Shown here: positions 9,404 through 19,561 of the stretch, piece by piece
How positions within the stretch are numbered: position 1 is the first letter of the stretch
How the letters are laid out: each line of letters starts with the position of its first letter
NCBI RefSeq assembly: GCF_001043025.1
Contig: NZ_JYLD01000001.1
Coordinates: 310,001-374,000 of the forward strand
DNA length: 64,000 bases
Reading direction: 5' to 3'
From: Pseudomonas helleri
GTDB taxonomy: Bacteria; Pseudomonadota; Gammaproteobacteria; Pseudomonadales; Pseudomonadaceae
The notes under the pieces: model-generated
Seen by the model: the letters and a program-made list of their open reading frames with translations, nothing else
Told to the model about the DNA's origin: nothing
The model's database searches: none
Position numbers and translations under genes: made by a program

Positions 9404-9934
9404 CTAAGGTTGTTCGGCAAGGGGCCGCAGATAAAGGGAGGTGGCCTGGGCCGGTGTGGCGGGCGTTTGGCTGGCAGGTAACACATGACGACCGGGCGGC
9501 TTGAGCAGCAGGCGCTCTTCGCGGTTGTTGCGCCATAGCACCACGTACGAGACCTCGACCCGCCGCAACACGCTGCCCCCCGGTAGCCGTTCACCGACGC
9601 GGTAAAAGCGTACTTGCTGGCTGCCCGCCAACAACGCCTGCGACGCGCCATGGCTGGACACAAGGCTGGCGCGCAGCTCCAGCGGTTCGGCGCTGTGTGC
9701 CAATGCGCCCTCAGGCGCAAGGCCCAACACGCTGGCGATGGCCTCTGGCTGAAAAGGCTCAAGCGCAGGCGCGGGCGCCGGGCGAGCCGGGGCAATAACC
9801 GGCGCGGCCAGTGCCTGGCGGTATAACCACTCTTGCCAGGCTAAGTGCCCGCCATATCCAAAACACGCCCCCCACAGCAGCACCTTCAAGATGAGCGGTA
9901 AGTGGCGAGTTATGGCACCCGAAAAATTATTCAA
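9404..9934 (-). CDS. gspC: Type II secretion protein GspC, short form without PDZ domain
   Basis: A 176-residue bitopic protein: short cytoplasmic end, one membrane helix at about residues 12-29, an Ala/Pro-rich linker, then a homology-region domain (about 70-165) that binds the GspD N0 domain in the family. Classical GspC proteins carry a further PDZ or coiled-coil domain at the C-terminus, and none is seen here. The start is a TTG at 9934 with an AAAAGG just upstream; no in-frame ATG fits. It is the first gene of the operon, so the promoter should lie in 9935-9994. Confidence 0.85.
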   Translation of the reverse strand: MNNFSGAITRHLPLILKVLLWGACFGYGGHLAWQEWLYRQALAAPVIAPARPAPAPALEPFQPEAIASVLGLAPEGALAHSAEPLELRASLVSSHGASQALLAGSQQVRFYRVGERLPGGSVLRRVEVSYVVLWRNNREERLLLKPPGRHVLPASQTPATPAQATSLYLRPLAEQP

Positions 9935-9994
9935 AACCTTTTCATCTGCAAGCCATTAATAAATAAAAAACCACTCACTGTTAAAACGAACCGT

Positions 9995-10061
9995 GTAGGA
10001 GCGAGCTTGCTTCGCGATCTTTTGATTGTTTTAAAAGATCGCGAGACAAGCTCGCTCCTAC
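9995..10061. repeat. REP doublet, class A (copy 1)
   Basis: An imperfect inverted repeat of two arms reading gtaggagcgagcttg..tcgcgatcttt and its complement, separated by a few T-rich bases. It lies between the 3' end of the LPMO gene and the start of gspC. Four more copies are in this window (13110, 36106, 41300, 50502). The structure matches Pseudomonas REP/REPIN elements and may end transcription of the LPMO gene. Confidence 0.9.
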
Positions 10062-10118
10062 AGTTGTCGGTGGATAACGATTAAATTAAAAACTTTATCC
10101 AGACTTGATCACGTGGAG

Positions 10119-11594
10119 TTACTTCTCAGTCCACGCCATGTTCCAGCTCGCACCAACGCCCGGTTCAAAACCATTGGCATTTGGGTTGTATTGAATGCAG
10201 TAGCCCGAATTCGGGAACGGCTGGCACTCATAGACTTTGTCGTTTTTAGGTTGAAGCACCAACGTGCCCGCTTTGTAACCGGCAATGCCTTCAGGGAACA
10301 CGAAGTCATATTCCTGAGCACCGCCTTCGCCGGTCAGGTTGATCGACTTGAGGTCCTGGAAGTTCTCACGACCATCCTGGCTGGTCGCAATCAGTTTCAA
10401 GGAGTGCTCGCCCGGTGCGCTGGTCACCGCAATGCTGACCGGCGACGTGGTAGCGCTGACGGTTTGCTTGGTGTAGCCCACTTGTTTGTGGGTGGCGTTG
10501 AACACCGTGGCTTCCAGCGTGACATTTTTGTTGGTCATCACCGTGAAGCCAACAGTGCCCTTGCCTTTGACCAGCACGTACTCCGGCGCCACATCATGCA
10601 GGTGCAGGTAAGCACCCGGGTCTGGCACCATCACGGTCTGCATTTCGTAGCGGGTAACGCCGCTCTCGGCTTTCACGTAAAGGGTGTTTGCGCCTTTGAT
10701 CGGCTCAATGTCACCGTTTTCATTGCGTACGCCTGCACGTACCAAAGGCTTGTTCGCCGCGTTAACGGTTTCTGCCAATTTGTAGGACCAGTTGGCCGGC
10801 TGGCCTTCTTCTGGTTTTTCAATGGTGACGCCGAAGCTGTATTCAGCGCTTTCTGAGCTGCCAGTAAAGGCACGTGCCTTGACCGAATCGCCTGGCTGCA
10901 ATGCCTGGGTTTGCGAGATCGAACCGACGTTTTTCCAGCCATCCGGGTCTGCGCTCTGCGCGGTGATGTTGACATCCACAACGTCATAAAACGAAGCGGC
11001 AGTGTCATCAACCGTCCAGACACCCAGAATAATGTGGTGACCGCTGCGGTCTGTCGGGATCGAGCAGCTGTGTTTGTCTTTGGCCGGGCCTGTACCGCCC
11101 GCAGCGCCGTCGATAGGCACGCCGCCACCACCTTCAACCTGGCAGAACGGTGTCAGCTCAAAGCTGTCGCGGGAGATCGGCAGGTTGGGGTTCCAGCCAC
11201 CTTTGGTGATGAAGTACTGCCAGCGTGTACTTTTATGGGCAGCGGTATAGAACCAGCTGAAGTCGATGGTGTGATCCTTGATTTCAGTCAGGTGCCAGCG
11301 GTTGGCCGACTGGGCGTCCAATGCCGCGAAGCTGGCATGGCCACCGCTTGCGATCTTGCCGTCGGCCGGGCCGAACTCAGGGAACCCCTTAGGGGCTTCG
11401 CCAACGGTCTGCGGTTCATACTGAGCTGCACCGCAGTCAATGTTCAGCCCTTGCTGACATGCATAAGCCCGCGATGGAGGGGAGTTCATGTAACCGTGAG
11501 CAGCTGCCTGTTGAGCCGTAAACAGGGTAGCCATCAGCGTTAAGGATGATGCGCACAGCATCAAATTGCGGGACTTTGACAGTGCAATAGCCAT
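10119..11594 (-). CDS. cbpD: Secreted AA10 lytic polysaccharide monooxygenase, chitin-binding (CbpD/GbpA type)
   Basis: A 491-residue secreted copper enzyme that oxidatively cleaves chitin in characterised AA10 relatives. A signal peptide ends ...QQAAA before H33, which becomes the N-terminal copper ligand (HGYMNSPPSRAY). The second ligand of the histidine brace is H120 in YTAAHKSTRW. The AA10 domain spans about 33-205, followed by a GbpA2-like domain (about 215-310), a further beta domain, and a C-terminal chitin-binding module (about 430-491) rich in Tyr/Trp with a disulfide-like pair of Cys. It sits beside the gsp operon, and CbpD is a known type II substrate in P. aeruginosa, so export by this GspC-M system is a reasonable inference. 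Confidence 0.95.
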   Translation of the reverse strand: MAIALSKSRNLMLCASSLTLMATLFTAQQAAAHGYMNSPPSRAYACQQGLNIDCGAAQYEPQTVGEAPKGFPEFGPADGKIASGGHASFAALDAQSANRWHLTEIKDHTIDFSWFYTAAHKSTRWQYFITKGGWNPNLPISRDSFELTPFCQVEGGGGVPIDGAAGGTGPAKDKHSCSIPTDRSGHHIILGVWTVDDTAASFYDVVDVNITAQSADPDGWKNVGSISQTQALQPGDSVKARAFTGSSESAEYSFGVTIEKPEEGQPANWSYKLAETVNAANKPLVRAGVRNENGDIEPIKGANTLYVKAESGVTRYEMQTVMVPDPGAYLHLHDVAPEYVLVKGKGTVGFTVMTNKNVTLEATVFNATHKQVGYTKQTVSATTSPVSIAVTSAPGEHSLKLIATSQDGRENFQDLKSINLTGEGGAQEYDFVFPEGIAGYKAGTLVLQPKNDKVYECQPFPNSGYCIQYNPNANGFEPGVGASWNMAWTEK

Positions 11595-11864
11595 ATAAGC
11601 CTCATTCTATTTTTTATATAAATGATAAAAATTGCGCTCTCTGTTAAACGCACAACGATATAAACAACGCAATATGACAGAGAGAGCCCTACCACGGGCA
11701 ACTACAACAAACTAAGAAACTTCCTACGTGACAGCCTGAAAGTTTTAAATAATTCATGGCTGCCCGAAATCAGGGTGGGAAATTTTACTTATTCTGATAT
11801 TTAAATATGTAGGACTCTTCCTAAATATATATAAGGGAAGTCTGAATTATTTTATTTACACGCA
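11595..11864. other. AT-rich intergenic region upstream of the LPMO gene
   Basis: About 270 bases between hemE's terminator and the LPMO start, clearly more AT-rich than the surroundings. A GAGG Shine-Dalgarno precedes the LPMO ATG. An inverted repeat lies at 11634-11644 and 11677-11688. I see no open frame with coding character. It must hold the LPMO promoter, but no -35/-10 pair stands out. Confidence 0.7.
11634..11688 (-). promoter_or_regulatory. Inverted repeat upstream of LPMO gene (possible operator)
   Basis: Arms gcgctctctgt (11634-11644) and acagagagagc (11677-11687) are near-perfect inverted copies, about 32 bases apart and 40-95 bases before the LPMO start. Spacing of about four helical turns would suit a looping regulator or two dimer half-sites. 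No regulator is known to me for this motif. Confidence 0.3.
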
Positions 11865-11897
11865 TAAAAAAACGCCCGGCATTAACCGGGCGTTTTA
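11865..11897 (-). terminator. Rho-independent terminator of hemE
   Basis: On the minus strand the stem aaaacgcccggt/gccgggcgtttt closes a short loop and is followed by a run of T residues. It lies about 27 bases after the hemE stop. The A/T runs on both sides would let it act in both directions. Confidence 0.9.
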
Positions 11898-11923
11898 GCG
11901 AGGGTTACTTCCAACAACTGCAC

Positions 11924-12991
11924 TTACTCGTGGTATTGCCCCGAGAACTCATGCACAGCGCTGATAAACGCACCGGCGTGTTCAGGTTTAACTTCCGGGG
12001 TAATGCCGTGGCCCAGGTTAAACACATGGCCCGAACCTTTGCCGTAACTGGCGAGAATGCGTTTGACCTCGGTGCGGATGGCCTCGGGGTTCGCGTACAA
12101 CACGGTCGGGTCCATGTTGCCTTGCAGGGCCACTTTGTTGCCCACGCGGCGGCGGGCTTCGCCCAGATCGCAGGTCCAGTCCAGGCCCAGCGCATCGGCG
12201 CCGGCATCAGCAATGCTTTCCAGCCACAGGCCGCCATTTTTGGTGAACAGGATCACCGGCACTTTGCGACCTTCGTGCTCGCGGATCAGGCCGCTGACGA
12301 TTTTGCGCATGTAGGCCAGGGAGAACTCTTGATACGCCGCGGACGACAAGTTGCCGCCCCAGGTGTCGAAAATCTGCACCGCTTGCGCGCCCGCGAGGAT
12401 TTGCCCGTTGAGGTACGAAGTGACCGACTGCGCCAACTTGTCGAGCAGCAAGTGCATGGCCTGCGGCGTGTCGTAGAGCATGGCTTTGGTTTTGCGGAAG
12501 TCTTTGGACGAACCGCCTTCGACCATGTAAGTGGCCAGCGTCCACGGGCTGCCCGAGAAACCGATCAATGGCACACGGCCGTTGAGTTCGCGGCGGATGG
12601 TGCTGACCGCGTTCATCACGTAGCCGAGGTCTTTTTGCGGATCCGGGATCGGCAAGGCTTCGATATCGGCCAGGGTGCTGACGACCTTTTTGAAGCGCGG
12701 GCCTTCGCCGGTTTCAAAATACAGGCCTTGGCCCATGGCATCAGGAATGGTCAGGATGTCGGAAAACAGGATGGCCGCGTCCAGCTGAGGGAAGCGGTCC
12801 AGAGGCTGCAGCGTGACTTCACAGGCGAATTCAGCATTCTTGCACAGGCTCATGAAGTCACCGGCCTTGGCGCGGCTGGCACGGTATTCCGGCAAGTAGC
12901 GGCCGGCCTGACGCATCATCCAGACAGGCGTTACGTCTACGGGTTGCTTGAGCAAAGCGCGAAGGAAACGGTCATTCTTGAGATCAGTCAT
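11924..12991 (-). CDS. hemE: Uroporphyrinogen decarboxylase
   Basis: A 355-residue cytoplasmic enzyme of haem synthesis that removes four acetate carboxyls from uroporphyrinogen III to give coproporphyrinogen III. The two family signatures are present: [16 protein letters not shown] near residue 21-36, holding the substrate-binding arginines, and [18 protein letters not shown] near 143-160. The catalytic Asp region AILFSDIL is at about 73-80. Full normal length. It lies downstream of gltBD on the same strand, with a REP doublet between them, and has its own strong terminator. Confidence 0.98.
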   Translation of the reverse strand: MTDLKNDRFLRALLKQPVDVTPVWMMRQAGRYLPEYRASRAKAGDFMSLCKNAEFACEVTLQPLDRFPQLDAAILFSDILTIPDAMGQGLYFETGEGPRFKKVVSTLADIEALPIPDPQKDLGYVMNAVSTIRRELNGRVPLIGFSGSPWTLATYMVEGGSSKDFRKTKAMLYDTPQAMHLLLDKLAQSVTSYLNGQILAGAQAVQIFDTWGGNLSSAAYQEFSLAYMRKIVSGLIREHEGRKVPVILFTKNGGLWLESIADAGADALGLDWTCDLGEARRRVGNKVALQGNMDPTVLYANPEAIRTEVKRILASYGKGSGHVFNLGHGITPEVKPEHAGAFISAVHEFSGQYHE

Positions 12992-13109
12992 GTCTGCATC
13001 CGGAAAAAAAGTGGGGGCATTTTCTCAGAGACAGACGCAAAAGGCACGGCAAGAGCCGTGCCTTTTATCTATCGGGGCGATTTGACGCGGGGGTGACGCA
13101 CTGTTTGCT

Positions 13110-13175
13110 GTAGGAGCGAGCTTGCCTCGCGATCTTTTAAACGATCAAAAGATCGCGAGGCAAGCTCGCTCCTAC
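13110..13175. repeat. REP doublet, class A (copy 2)
   Basis: Inverted pair of gtaggagcgagcttgcctcgcgatc arms with a tttaaacgatcaaaa centre. It starts ten bases after the gltD stop and sits before hemE on the same strand. It probably forms the 3' end structure of the gltBD transcript. Confidence 0.9.
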
Positions 13176-13185
13176 AGGATTTTGG

Positions 13186-14637
<1,452 letters not shown>

Positions 14638-17600
14638 TCACTGCGGGTTGGCACGGATGCTGGAAAGCAACGTTTTCAAGCTGGCAGCCTTAGGCTTGAC
14701 CATCCAGAAACGACGCAGGTAATCATCGAGGTTTTCCGCGAGATTACGGCCCCACTCGCTGTTGGTTTCCTCAACGTATTCGTCCAGCACGTGTTGCAGG
14801 TGGTTGCGATAGGCTTCCATCGCTTCGCCGCTGATACGCTGGATCTCCACCAACTCGTGGTTCACCTTGTCGACAAACGTGTTGTCCTGATCCAGCACGT
14901 AGGCGAAACCGCCGGTCATGCCTGAGCCGAAGTTGTAACCGGTTTTGCCCAATACGCAGACAAAGCCGCCCGTCATGTATTCGCAGCAGTGGTCGCCTGT
15001 GCCTTCTACCACGGTGTGGGCACCGGAGTTACGCACCGCGAAACGCTCGCCTGCGGTGCCTGCGGCAAACAGCTTGCCGCCAGTGGCGCCGTACAGGCAG
15101 GTGTTGCCGACAATGGCGCTGTCCTGGGTTTTGTAGACGCTGCCCGCAGGCGGCACGATCACCAGCTTGCCGCCGGTCATGCCTTTGCCCACGTAGTCGT
15201 TGGCGTCGCCTTGCAGGTAGAGGTTCAAACCACCGGCGTTCCACACACCAAAGCTCTGACCGGCAGTGCCTTTGAAGCGGAACGTGATCGGCGCCTTGGC
15301 CATGCCCTGGTTGCCGTGAGCGCGGGCGATTTCACCCGAGATCCGTGCACCAATCGAACGGTCGCAGTTGCAGATGTCGAGGTCGAACTCGGCACCGCTC
15401 AGGTCGTTGATCGCCGAACGGGCCATGTCGAGCATTTGCTCGGCCAGCAGGCCTTGGTCGAATGGCGGGTTGCGATCAACCTGGCAGAACTGCGGCTTGT
15501 CAGCCGGGATGTGGTCGCTGCCCAACAACGGCGTGAGGTCGAGGTTGTGCTGCTTGGCGGTTTCGCCCGGCAGGATGTCCAGCAGGTCGGTACGCCCGAT
15601 CAGCTCTTCAAGGCTGCGCACGCCCAGCTTGGCCAGCCACTCGCGGGTTTCTTCAGCCACGTAGGTGAAGAAGTTGACCACCATGTCGACGGTGCCGATG
15701 TAGTGGTTTTTACGCAGCGATTCGTTCTGTGTGGCCACACCGGTCGCGCAGTTGTTGAGGTGGCAAATACGCAGGTATTTGCAGCCCAGCGCGATCATTG
15801 GCGCGGTGCCGAAGCCGAAGCTTTCAGCGCCCAGGATCGCAGCCTTGATCACGTCGAGGCCGGTTTTCAGGCCGCCGTCGGTCTGCACCCGCACTTTGCC
15901 ACGCAGGTCGTTGCCGCGCAGGGTCTGGTGGGTTTCCGCCAGGCCCAGTTCCCACGGCGCGCCCGCGTATTTGATCGAGGTCAGCGGCGATGCACCGGTA
16001 CCGCCGTCGTAGCCGGAGATGGTGATCAGGTCGGCATACGCCTTGGCCACGCCAGCGGCGATGGTGCCTACGCCCGCTTCAGCTACCAGCTTCACCGAGA
16101 CCAGCGCTTTAGGGTTGACCTGCTTGAGGTCAAAGATCAGCTGCGACAAGTCTTCAATGGAGTAGATGTCGTGGTGCGGCGGTGGCGAAATCAGGGTTAC
16201 GCCGGGCACGGCATAGCGCAGCTTGGCGATCAGGCCGTTGACCTTGCCGCCTGGCAGTTGCCCGCCCTCACCCGGTTTGGCGCCTTGGGCAACCTTGATT
16301 TGCAGCACTTCAGCGTTTACCAGGTATTCCGGCGTGACGCCGAAACGGCCGGTGGCCACTTGTTTGATTTTCGAGCTTTTGATGGTGCCGTAACGCGCCG
16401 GGTCTTCGCCGCCTTCACCGGAGTTGGAGCGGGCGCCCAAGCGGTTCATGGCTTCAGCCAGGGCTTCGTGCGCTTCTGGCGACAAGGCGCCGAGCGAGAT
16501 ACCGGCCGAGTCGAAGCGCTTGAGGATCGAGTCCAGCGGTTCGATCTCGTCGATGGCCAATGGCGTGTCGAGGGTTTTGACCTGGAACAGGTCGCGGATC
16601 ATCGACACCGGGCGTTTGTCGACCAGTGCGGTGTATTCCTTGAACTTGCTGTAGTCACCCTGTTGCACAGCCGCTTGCAGGGTGGCGACCACGTCCGGGT
16701 TGTAGGCGTGGTACTCGCCACCGTGTACGTACTTGAGCAGACCGCCTTGCTGGATGGCTTTGCGCGGGCTCCAGGCTTCAGCGGCGAGCAGTTTTTGCTC
16801 GGTTTCAAGGTCGACAAAACGCGCGCCCTTGATGCGGCTTGGCACACCACGGAAGCTCAGGTTGCAGACTTCTTCGGACAGGCCAATGGCTTCGAACAGT
16901 TGCGCACCGCGGTAGGACGCGATGGTCGAGATGCCCATCTTCGAGAGGATTTTGAGCAGGCCTTTGGTGATGCCTTTACGGTAGTTTTTGAACACTTCGT
17001 ACAGGTCGCCCAGCACTTCGCCAGTACGGATCAAGTCGCCCAGCACTTCGTAGGCCAGGAACGGGTACACCGCCGAGGCGCCGAAGCCGATCAGCACGGC
17101 AAAGTGATGCGGGTCGCGAGCGGTCGCGGTTTCGACCAGGATGTTGCTGTCGCAACGCAGGCCTTTTTCGGTCAGGCGGTGGTGCACAGCGCCCACAGCC
17201 AGCGAGGCGTGGACCGGCAGCTTGCCCGGCGCGATATGACGGTCGGTCAATACGATCTGGCTATGGCCAGCGCGCGCGGCTTCTTCGGCCTGGTCGGCGA
17301 TGTTGCGCACGGCAGCTTCAAGGCCAATCGACTGGTCGTAGTTGAGGTCGATGATCTGACGCTCAAAGCCCGGCAGGTCGAGGTTCATCAGCGAACGCCA
17401 TTTGGCTGGCGAGATCACAGGCGAACTAAGGATGACGCGCGAGGCGTGCTCTGGCGATTCCTGGAAGATGTTGCGCTCGGCACCGAGGCAGATTTCCAGC
17501 GACATGACGATGGCTTCACGCAGCGGGTCGATCGGCGGGTTGGTAACCTGCGCGAACTGCTGGCGGAAGTAGTCGTACGGCGTGCGCACACGCTGGGACA

Positions 17601-19086
17601 GCACGGCCATTGGCGTGTCGTCACCCATCGAGCCCACGGCTTCGTAGCCTTGTTCGCCCAGTGGGCGCAGCACCTGATCGCGCTCTTCGAACGTGACCTG
17701 GTACATCTTCATGTATTGCTTGAGCTGATCGACGTCGTAAAACGCAGACCCGTGGTCGTTGTCTTCAATGGTGGCCTGAATGCGCAGGGCATTCTTGCGC
17801 AGCCACTGTTTGTAGGGGTGGCGCGACTTCAAGCGGTTGTCGATGGAGTCGGTGTCCAGCACCTGGCCGGTTTCGGTGTCGACCGCAAGGATTTGCCCAG
17901 GGCCAACGCGGCCTTTGGCAATCACGTCTTCAGGCTTGTAGTCCCACACGCCGATTTCGGAGGCGATGGTGATGTAGCCGTTGGTGGTCGTGACCCAGCG
18001 CGCCGGGCGCAGGCCGTTACGGTCGAGCAGGCAGACCGCGTAACGACCGTCGGTCATTACCACGCCCGCCGGGCCGTCCCACGGCTCCATGTGCATGGAG
18101 TTGTACTCATAGAACGCCCGCAGGTCGGGGTCCATGGTTTCAACGTTCTGCCATGCAGGTGGAATCAACATGCGCACGCCACGGAACAGGTCAATGCCGC
18201 CGGTGACCATCAACTCAAGCATGTTGTCCATGCTGGAGGAGTCAGAACCCACGCGGTTAACCAGCGGGCCGAGCTCGTCGAGGTCGCCGATCAGGTCATT
18301 GGCAAACTTGGTGCGACGGGCCTGCGCCCAGTTGCGGTTGCCGGTGATGGTGTTGATCTCGCCGTTGTGGGCGAGAAAGCGGAATGGCTGAGCCAGCGGC
18401 CATTTCGGCAATGTGTTGGTGGAGAAGCGCTGGTGGAACACGCAGATGGCGGTTTGCAGGCGCTCGTCACTCAGGTCTGGATAGAAGGCGGTCAAGTCCG
18501 CCGGCATCATCAGGCCTTTATAGATAATGGTCTTGTGAGAAAAGCTGCAGATGTAGTGATCGGTGTCCGCTGCGTTGGCCACCGAAGAACGGCGACGGGC
18601 GCTGAACAGCTTGATCGCCATGTCTTGATCGCTGAGGCCGTCGCCTGCGATGAACACTTGCTCGATTTGTGGCAGACGCTCCAGCGCCAGACGACCCAGC
18701 ACGCTGGTATCAATCGGGACTTTGCGCCAGCCCACCAATTGCAGGCCCGCCGCGAGGATTTCGCGGTTCATGTGGGCGCGGGCCGCTTCGGCCTTGATCG
18801 GGTCCTGGTTAAAAAACACCATGCCGACCGCATATTGCTTGGGCAAATCAGTGCCGAACTGTTCTTTGGCGACTGCACGCAAGAACTGATCGGGCTTTTG
18901 AATCAGCAGGCCACAACCGTCACCGGTCTTGCCGTCTGCGTTGATCCCACCGCGGTGGGTCATGCAGGTCAGGGCCTCAATGGCGGTTTGCAATAGGGTA
19001 TGACTGGGTTCGCCCTGCATATGGGCTATCAGGCCGAAACCACAGTTATCCTTGAATTCATCGGGGTGGTACAGACCTGCTTTCAT
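14638..19086 (-). CDS. gltB: Glutamate synthase (NADPH) large subunit
   Basis: A 1482-residue subunit. The start at 19086 ([11 protein letters not shown]) has a good GAGAAAG upstream and leaves a short propeptide before the catalytic Cys of the class II glutaminase domain ([11 protein letters not shown]). Removal of the propeptide exposes that Cys in the family. The order is glutaminase (to ~430), central domain, FMN-binding synthase domain with [10 protein letters not shown] and [10 protein letters not shown], the [3Fe-4S] cysteines [12 protein letters not shown], and a C-terminal beta-helix of repeats (GxxG.. near the end). Ammonia made in the first domain tunnels to the synthase site. A longer in-frame start at 19113 is less likely. 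Confidence 0.98.
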   Translation of the reverse strand: MKAGLYHPDEFKDNCGFGLIAHMQGEPSHTLLQTAIEALTCMTHRGGINADGKTGDGCGLLIQKPDQFLRAVAKEQFGTDLPKQYAVGMVFFNQDPIKAEAARAHMNREILAAGLQLVGWRKVPIDTSVLGRLALERLPQIEQVFIAGDGLSDQDMAIKLFSARRRSSVANAADTDHYICSFSHKTIIYKGLMMPADLTAFYPDLSDERLQTAICVFHQRFSTNTLPKWPLAQPFRFLAHNGEINTITGNRNWAQARRTKFANDLIGDLDELGPLVNRVGSDSSSMDNMLELMVTGGIDLFRGVRMLIPPAWQNVETMDPDLRAFYEYNSMHMEPWDGPAGVVMTDGRYAVCLLDRNGLRPARWVTTTNGYITIASEIGVWDYKPEDVIAKGRVGPGQILAVDTETGQVLDTDSIDNRLKSRHPYKQWLRKNALRIQATIEDNDHGSAFYDVDQLKQYMKMYQVTFEERDQVLRPLGEQGYEAVGSMGDDTPMAVLSQRVRTPYDYFRQQFAQVTNPPIDPLREAIVMSLEICLGAERNIFQESPEHASRVILSSPVISPAKWRSLMNLDLPGFERQIIDLNYDQSIGLEAAVRNIADQAEEAARAGHSQIVLTDRHIAPGKLPVHASLAVGAVHHRLTEKGLRCDSNILVETATARDPHHFAVLIGFGASAVYPFLAYEVLGDLIRTGEVLGDLYEVFKNYRKGITKGLLKILSKMGISTIASYRGAQLFEAIGLSEEVCNLSFRGVPSRIKGARFVDLETEQKLLAAEAWSPRKAIQQGGLLKYVHGGEYHAYNPDVVATLQAAVQQGDYSKFKEYTALVDKRPVSMIRDLFQVKTLDTPLAIDEIEPLDSILKRFDSAGISLGALSPEAHEALAEAMNRLGARSNSGEGGEDPARYGTIKSSKIKQVATGRFGVTPEYLVNAEVLQIKVAQGAKPGEGGQLPGGKVNGLIAKLRYAVPGVTLISPPPHHDIYSIEDLSQLIFDLKQVNPKALVSVKLVAEAGVGTIAAGVAKAYADLITISGYDGGTGASPLTSIKYAGAPWELGLAETHQTLRGNDLRGKVRVQTDGGLKTGLDVIKAAILGAESFGFGTAPMIALGCKYLRICHLNNCATGVATQNESLRKNHYIGTVDMVVNFFTYVAEETREWLAKLGVRSLEELIGRTDLLDILPGETAKQHNLDLTPLLGSDHIPADKPQFCQVDRNPPFDQGLLAEQMLDMARSAINDLSGAEFDLDICNCDRSIGARISGEIARAHGNQGMAKAPITFRFKGTAGQSFGVWNAGGLNLYLQGDANDYVGKGMTGGKLVIVPPAGSVYKTQDSAIVGNTCLYGATGGKLFAAGTAGERFAVRNSGAHTVVEGTGDHCCEYMTGGFVCVLGKTGYNFGSGMTGGFAYVLDQDNTFVDKVNHELVEIQRISGEAMEAYRNHLQHVLDEYVEETNSEWGRNLAENLDDYLRRFWMVKPKAASLKTLLSSIRANPQ

Positions 19087-19338
19087 AGACACTTTCTCAC
19101 CAGGCTGCCCCAAAAAGGGGCAAATTTCTTTTTAATTCAACCACCTGCTTTCCGCGCTGAACGTACGCCAGCTTAGCGGTAGCAAAAGGGTGGCCATTTT
19201 ACACACCGTCGCAAAGACCCACAAATTAAGCGGCGATTAACCGTAAATTTATGTCGCATTGATGAAGGTTTAAAGCGATTGCTCGTGCTAGTCAAAACAT
19301 TTTTGATGTTGACCGCCGCACGGCGCAGACACCACAAC

Positions 19339-19364
19339 GCATGCGACTCGATTAAGTCGCATGC
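19339..19364. other. Perfect 10-bp hairpin
   Basis: Arms gcatgcgact and agtcgcatgc flank a six-base loop. No T-run follows on either strand, so it is not a standard terminator. It is about 250 bases upstream of gltB. It could be an operator, an sRNA element or part of a leader. Confidence 0.5.
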
Positions 19365-19387
19365 TGGGCGAATATTTTGATGGGTAA

Positions 19388-19528
19388 GGGTCTGTACGAA
19401 ATGTTTTCGAGCGTAGGTTAGGCAAGGCGAAAACAGGCGAGGAAGCGGAGTTTACGGGTTGTAAATGAGCATTCCGAGCCTGTTTTCAACGCCGCATAAC
19501 CGAGCGCAGATACATTTCGTGCAGAGCC
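19388..19528. mobile_element. 141-bp fold-back MITE-like element
   Basis: Terminal inverted repeats of 16 bases, gggtctgtacgaaatg on the left and its near-complement catttcgtgcagagcc on the right, bound the element with two mismatches. Beyond the ends the two arms stay complementary for about 48 bases, to aaaacaggc / gcctgtttt, with a further tttac/gtaaa stem in the centre, so nearly the whole element folds on itself. It encodes no protein. Flanks are taa and tag, so a clear target-site duplication is not proven. Confidence 0.7.
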
Positions 19529-19533
19529 TAGAA

Positions 19534-19556
19534 CGGCGACCTGGGTAAAGTCGCCG
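19534..19556 (-). terminator. Weak terminator-like hairpin after DamX-like gene
   Basis: Arms acggcgac and gtcgccgt with a loop of about seven bases lie five bases after the DamX-like stop codon. There is no strong T-run, so termination strength is uncertain. Confidence 0.45.
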
Positions 19557-19561
19557 TCTCA

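Larger units (their letters stand above)
19087..19561. other. 475-bp intergenic region upstream of gltBD
   Basis: This non-coding stretch lies between the DamX-like gene and gltB, both on the minus strand. It must contain the gltBD promoter in its left part, which is AT-rich at 19190-19265. It also holds a 10-bp hairpin (19339-19364), a fold-back MITE-like element (19388-19528) and a short gc-rich hairpin (19534-19556) just after the DamX-like stop. I see no coding frame with a Shine-Dalgarno. Confidence 0.75.

Noticed and set aside
9995..10061. Repeated palindromes as a possible CRISPR array
   Set aside because: Copies are single doublets kilobases apart at gene ends, not regularly spaced repeats with unique spacers, and no cas gene is present.
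14989..18996. A 1335-codon open frame on the plus strand opposite gltB
   Set aside because: It is the mirror of GltB codon usage in GC-rich DNA. Its protein is rich in His, Arg, Gln and Val with no domain, and gltB is unmistakable.
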